Origin: Verrucomicrobiota bacterium
GTDB lineage: Bacteria > Verrucomicrobiota > Verrucomicrobiia > Limisphaerales > UBA9464
DNA length: 9,211 nucleotides
Direction of reading: 5' to 3'
Assembly: GCA_025354845.1 (NCBI GenBank)
Contig: JANXMD010000072.1
Location: forward strand, 1 to 9,211
Positions 6,357 through 9,211 of the stretch are shown here, in pieces (the first letter of the stretch is position 1; each line of letters starts with the position of its first letter). The notes beneath the pieces are model-generated. The model ran no database searches and had not been told where the DNA came from. It saw only the letters and a list, made by a program, of their open reading frames with translations. Made by a program: the position numbers and the translations under genes.

Positions 6357-7279
6357 CCCCGTCCTTTCTCAGCTGCGATTGGGGCACCACGAACTTCCGT
6401 CTCCGTCGTGGCGATTCAGACCCCGCCAGCGCGGCCGAAGTTCGCAACGATTCCGGTGCCGCCAAACTCGCTGCCAGCGGAGGCGACCGTGCCGCCGTCT
6501 TCCGCCAAACGCTGGAACAGGCACTCACCGAACTTCGTGCCCCGTCGAATTGGCCGGTGGTCATTTCCGGCATGGCCAGTTCGACGATCGGATGGAAGGA
6601 ACTTCCCTACGCCCGTCTGCCCTTCGCGCTGGACGGATCCGACATCGTGAACGCCCGCCTCGATGGCCGGGTGCACCTCATCTCCGGGATCCGGAGCGAT
6701 CGCGACATGGCCCGCTGCGAGGAAACCCAGGCCATCGGGCTCGGCTCGCTGCTCGGCCCACGCCTGCCGCAACGGGCGCGCTTCATTCTCCCGGGAACTC
6801 ACTCCAAGCATCTCGACATCCTCGATCATCGCATCGTCGGCCTGCGCACCTTCATGACCGGCGAACTCTTCGATGTGCTGCTGCGCCATTCCGTTCTGCG
6901 GCACACCACAGAACTGTCGGCGCCGTTTGAGGAAGGGGCCTTTTCTGAAGGCGTGGCGGAGGCCGCTCGCGAGCCGCTCACGGCGCTTCTTTTCCAGACC
7001 CGCACTCGGCAGGTGCTAGCGGGAAATCCCTCAGGATCCAACACTTCGTTTCTCAGCGGTCTGCTCATCGGCGCCGAATTGGCAACGCTGCGGACCGATT
7101 CAAGCGAACGCGACGACGACCCGGTATTCCTCGCAGCCGGAGCGGCGCTGCGTTCCGCATACCAGTGTGCAGCGCGTGTGCTTGGGATCTCGGGACGTCT
7201 GGAGGTTGTGGACTCCGATTCCCTCACTTGGCATGGACATCAGGTCTTGTGGAAACGGCTGACCCGTCACAACGGATGA
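6353..7279 (+). CDS. dgoK: 2-dehydro-3-deoxygalactonokinase
   Basis: A 308-residue sugar-acid kinase of the DgoK family (E. coli DgoK is about 292). It uses ATP to phosphorylate 2-keto-3-deoxygalactonate at the 6 position, in the cytoplasm, as the second-last step of the De Ley-Doudoroff pathway. Family blocks are all present: the phosphate-binding CDWGTTNFRLR at residues 8-18, GMASSTIGWKELPYA near 74-88, CEETQAIGLGSL near 123-134, PGTHSKH near 147-153, FMTGELFDVLLRHS near 167-180 and FLSGLLIGAELA near 234-245. The ATG at 6353 was chosen because it overlaps the lactonase stop as ATGA and begins just before the family N-terminus. The frame is open further upstream, but that part lies inside the lactonase. 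The stop at 7277-7279 again overlaps the next start by ATGA. This gene pairs directly with the downstream aldolase. Confidence 0.93.
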   Translation: MTPSFLSCDWGTTNFRLRRGDSDPASAAEVRNDSGAAKLAASGGDRAAVFRQTLEQALTELRAPSNWPVVISGMASSTIGWKELPYARLPFALDGSDIVNARLDGRVHLISGIRSDRDMARCEETQAIGLGSLLGPRLPQRARFILPGTHSKHLDILDHRIVGLRTFMTGELFDVLLRHSVLRHTTELSAPFEEGAFSEGVAEAAREPLTALLFQTRTRQVLAGNPSGSNTSFLSGLLIGAELATLRTDSSERDDDPVFLAAGAALRSAYQCAARVLGISGRLEVVDSDSLTWHGHQVLWKRLTRHNG

Positions 7280-7962
7280 ACGCCCTGTCCCGCTTTGATC
7301 GGGCTCGATTCGACGCCCTGCCGGTCGTCGGGATCATTCGTGGATTCGCCCGTGAGGTGGTCGAACCCATGATTGCGGCCGCGATCGAAGGCGGGTTGCG
7401 CAGCGTCGAGATCACCCTGAACACTCCCGACGCCGAGACCTTGATCCGCCTGACACGCGAGCGCTGGGGCGATTCGGTAAATGTCGGTGCCGGCACGGTG
7501 ACGACGCTCGACGGACTCCATCGCGCGCTCGACGCCGGTGCCGGATTCATTGTCACGCCCACGCTGAATGCCGACGTCGTCCGTGCCTGCGTTGCCCAAG
7601 GCGTCCCCGTCATGCCGGGAGCGATGTCGCCGACCGAGATTGTGGCGGCATGGGAACTCGGGGCGACCCTGGTCAAAGTATTTCCCGCCGATGGCCTGGG
7701 ACCTGCATTCATCCGCTCCCTGCGCGGCCCGATGCCACACATTCCCTTAATGCCTACTGGCGGCGTGACCGTGGAGACGCTGCCAGCCTTTCGTCGCGCC
7801 GGCGCCGCCGCGTTTGGAGTCGGCACGCCTCTCTTCGATCCAAAGCGTGCCGCGGCCCGTGATTGGTCCTGGTTCCGCTTGCAGGCAGAACGATTCGCGA
7901 TCGCCTGGGCGACGCCTATCGACTCGGGCTCAGAACCTCACTGCTCGTCGGTCACCCAGTGA
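7276..7962 (+). CDS. dgoA: 2-dehydro-3-deoxy-6-phosphogalactonate/gluconate aldolase (KDPGal/KDPG family)
   Basis: A 228-residue class I aldolase of the Eda/DgoA family (usual length about 205-215). It cleaves the 6-phosphate made by the kinase into pyruvate and D-glyceraldehyde-3-phosphate. Active-site residues fit: R22 in GIIRG, E45 in VEITLNTP, the VTPTLN loop at 93-98 and the Schiff-base lysine K134 in LVKVFPAD. The PTGGVT phosphate-binding segment follows. The ATG at 7276 overlaps the kinase stop as ATGA and begins just before the conserved N-terminus. The C-terminus carries a polar tail of about 15 residues (IDSGSEPHCSSVTQ) beyond the family core. Its last 25 bases overlap the 3' end of the minus-strand gene ending at 7938. 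Whether it prefers KDPGal or KDPG is inferred from its kinase neighbour; a bifunctional enzyme is possible. Confidence 0.92.
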   Translation: MNALSRFDRARFDALPVVGIIRGFAREVVEPMIAAAIEGGLRSVEITLNTPDAETLIRLTRERWGDSVNVGAGTVTTLDGLHRALDAGAGFIVTPTLNADVVRACVAQGVPVMPGAMSPTEIVAAWELGATLVKVFPADGLGPAFIRSLRGPMPHIPLMPTGGVTVETLPAFRRAGAAAFGVGTPLFDPKRAAARDWSWFRLQAERFAIAWATPIDSGSEPHCSSVTQ

Positions 7963-8318
7963 CCCCCCTTTTGTTTGAGCACGGTTTGGGACCACAGGTC
8001 ATACCCAAGCGGCGTGTTCAGGTTCGGGTTGCCGCAGATCAACAAAAGCTGGCCGCGGCCATCATCTCGAACCACGTAAAACGTCTGCCGCGGATTCCGT
8101 GATACCCAGCTCCACAGGTCGCGAAATCCTCCCTGCAGAACGGGGCGGACGAGGTTCTTGAGGGCGCAACGCCTGGCTGCGGCGACGATCTCCCGTCGTT
8201 CCTGCGCCGAATATCGATCCGAAATCCGCAGGGTCGGCGGGCGCAGCCACAGGACGACTCCTGCGAGTACCAAGCACGCGGCGAACCCGAGCGCCCACGC
8301 TGTCCGATTGTGTCGCAT
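7938..8318 (-). CDS. Small membrane-anchored protein of unknown function
   Basis: A 126-residue protein from the ATG at 8316-8318; a GTG start at 8333 would add five residues (VESSR). A short basic N-terminus (RHNR) is followed by one strong membrane segment at about residues 8-25 (WALGFAACLVLAGVVLWL). This suggests an N-in, C-out inner-membrane anchor or an uncleaved signal. The soluble part is mixed helix and strand, with RYSAQERREIVAAARR, a Trp-containing LWSWVSRNPRQTFYVV, and QLLLICGNPNLNTPLGYDLW near the end. I recognise no domain. Its stop lies inside the convergent aldolase gene (25-base tail-to-tail overlap). It runs in the same direction as the partial hydrolase upstream of it, with about 240 bases between them, so it may or may not share its transcript. 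Membrane segment and frame are clear; function unknown. Confidence 0.72.
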   Translation of the reverse strand: MRHNRTAWALGFAACLVLAGVVLWLRPPTLRISDRYSAQERREIVAAARRCALKNLVRPVLQGGFRDLWSWVSRNPRQTFYVVRDDGRGQLLLICGNPNLNTPLGYDLWSQTVLKQKGGHWVTDEQ

Positions 8319-8437
8319 TCGACTCGATTCCACATTTCAGAATCCACGCCGAGAACCATTACGCCGGCAAGATGCTGGCGCTCCGTGCGAAAGCCATCAC
8401 GCTGTCCATTCGACGCGTTTCGTCATACCCCACCGGA

Positions 8438-8451
8438 CCGGCTGAAGCCGG
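8438..8451. repeat. Perfect short inverted repeat in a spacer (REP-like)
   Basis: CCGGCT-GA-AGCCGG forms a 6-bp perfect stem with a 2-base centre. It lies in the roughly 240-base spacer between two minus-strand genes. It lacks a U-tract on either strand, so it is not a typical rho-independent terminator. Its form is like a dispersed palindromic (REP-type) unit; only one copy is in this window. Confidence 0.45.
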
Positions 8452-8522
8452 GACTCCGAACGGCGAGCCACCCCCTCGTCGAGATTCTCAGCCTTGCTCG
8501 TTTTCCGGTCGCGTCGCCCTTC

Positions 8523-8543
8523 TTTCCTGTTTTCCTGCTTTCC
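8523..8543. repeat. Short tandem repeat, period 8
   Basis: TTTCCTGT, TTTCCTGC and TTTCC follow in tandem (about 2.6 copies); the minus strand reads as GCAGGAAA/ACAGGAAA. It lies just beyond the 3' end of the minus-strand hydrolase gene. It is a minor purine/pyrimidine tract, and no function can be assigned. Confidence 0.5.
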
Positions 8544-8556
8544 AAATTTTAATCCG

Positions 8557-9211
8557 TCATTCTCCCGCGCGAAATTCCACCCACGGTTGACTCGGTCGAT
8601 CCTTCAAGAGCCCCTCCTGCCAGTCGTACTGTGGATGATCGCGGAGAAAGCGCGCGGCATTGAACGGCATCCCGTCCGCCGAACCCCAGCGGCCGAGGAA
8701 GCGCAGTTGTTTCCCCAATTTGGCGTCCACCACCTTGCCGTCAAACGTCCCACTGGGTGAGAACGGCTCCCCGTGTCCACCGAACTGGGCCGCATCGAGC
8801 TCGAAGTGACCGCAGAGACTTCGGGCGCCCGGATTGCGCCGCCCGAGATATACGTCGAAATCATCCGCGAGAAAGCGTTCCGCCGACGCGGTCGTGATGC
8901 GCCCCTTGTTTTGCGCGATCAACTGCTTCCAGCGCACCCGCCGAGCCGCTGCGGATTGCCGGATGTCGGTCGGACTCCGCTCCGTCTCAAGACGCAGCAG
9001 CGCGGTGTCTTCCGCCACATTGGAGCCGGCGTAGTAACCGTCCTGGGTGGACTCGTAGGCCACGTACTTGAGGCCCAGCTCCAGTCGCGCAATCTCCCCG
9101 GTGTTCACGTCGCCCAAAAGCCATGCATTGGCGTAACCGCCGTTGTTGCCCTGACGCATGATCGTCGACCACTGGCTCAAGGAGCGGGCGTCTTGAGTGG
9201 CCCGGCGAAAC
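8557..9211 (-). CDS. C-terminal part of a C45 / phospholipase-B-like Ntn hydrolase (runs off the right edge)
   Basis: This minus-strand frame is open from the window edge to TGA at 8557-8559, giving 217 residues with no start in view. The segment QGNNGGYANAWLLGD, then TGEIARLELGLK and DGYYAGSN, resembles the region of C45 acyltransferase-like or phospholipase-B-like proteins where a conserved Asn-rich loop precedes beta strands of the Ntn-hydrolase fold. Later motifs include ARRVRWKQLI and RSLCGHFELD, followed by a C-terminal GKQLRFLGRWGSADGMPFNA block. The catalytic N-terminal nucleophile and any signal peptide would lie off the edge, so activity cannot be checked. Family members cut amide bonds or transfer acyl groups, often outside the cytoplasm. 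The next gene downstream on this strand is the small membrane protein. Family assignment is by pattern memory and is moderate. Confidence 0.68.
   Translation of the reverse strand, partial: FRRATQDARSLSQWSTIMRQGNNGGYANAWLLGDVNTGEIARLELGLKYVAYESTQDGYYAGSNVAEDTALLRLETERSPTDIRQSAAARRVRWKQLIAQNKGRITTASAERFLADDFDVYLGRRNPGARSLCGHFELDAAQFGGHGEPFSPSGTFDGKVVDAKLGKQLRFLGRWGSADGMPFNAARFLRDHPQYDWQEGLLKDRPSQPWVEFRAGE

Noticed and set aside
7224..7826. 200-codon minus-strand ORF
   Set aside because: Shadow of the aldolase gene.
1..9211. CRISPR array, tRNA or rRNA, insertion sequence
   Set aside because: No regularly spaced repeats, no cloverleaf-like or rRNA sequence, and no transposase frame or terminal inverted repeats were seen.

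Overview
The window looks like a join of two unrelated genomes. Bases 1 to about 1390 are roughly 40-45% GC and read as eukaryotic nuclear DNA in which TAA and TAG encode glutamine and only TGA stops. This is the ciliate-type code; some diplomonads, oxymonads and dasycladalean green algae share it. Under that code the stretch holds the 3' ends of two convergent genes. A plus-strand gene ends with TGA at 507-509, and a minus-strand coiled-coil gene ends with TGA at 565-567. Between them lie only 55 bases. Under the standard code the same stretch appears to hold no gene.

From about 1390 to the right edge the DNA is GC-rich and plainly bacterial, with tightly packed genes, ATGA start/stop overlaps and standard-code reading frames. 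The gene content suggests a heterotrophic bacterium of the Verrucomicrobiota / PVC type: an exported DPP-IV-like S9 peptidase, an SMP-30 lactonase, a C45 / phospholipase-B-like Ntn hydrolase and long gene-poor spacers. That assignment is inference from protein style, not proof. The simplest explanation of the join is a chimeric metagenome contig, perhaps from a sample containing ciliates and bacteria. A real insertion cannot be excluded from sequence alone.

Bacterial layout: 1393-1832 has no convincing gene. 1833-2204 is a small beta-rich protein of unknown function. 2205-2928 is a gene-poor, apparently decayed stretch. 2929-5202 is a secreted dipeptidyl-peptidase-IV-like protease. 5203-5456 is a spacer with a coding-like minus-strand remnant sharing a 20-base motif with the earlier spacer. 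5457-7962 is a three-gene run: an SMP-30/gluconolactonase-like protein, 2-dehydro-3-deoxygalactonokinase and KDPGal/KDPG aldolase. Both gene junctions in that run are 4-base ATGA overlaps. The three together fit the lower De Ley-Doudoroff galactonate route, which turns a sugar lactone through 2-keto-3-deoxygalactonate and its 6-phosphate into pyruvate and glyceraldehyde-3-phosphate. No galactonate dehydratase is in the window. Two minus-strand genes close it: a small single-pass membrane protein whose 3' end overlaps the aldolase, and a C45 / phospholipase-B-like hydrolase that runs off the right edge.
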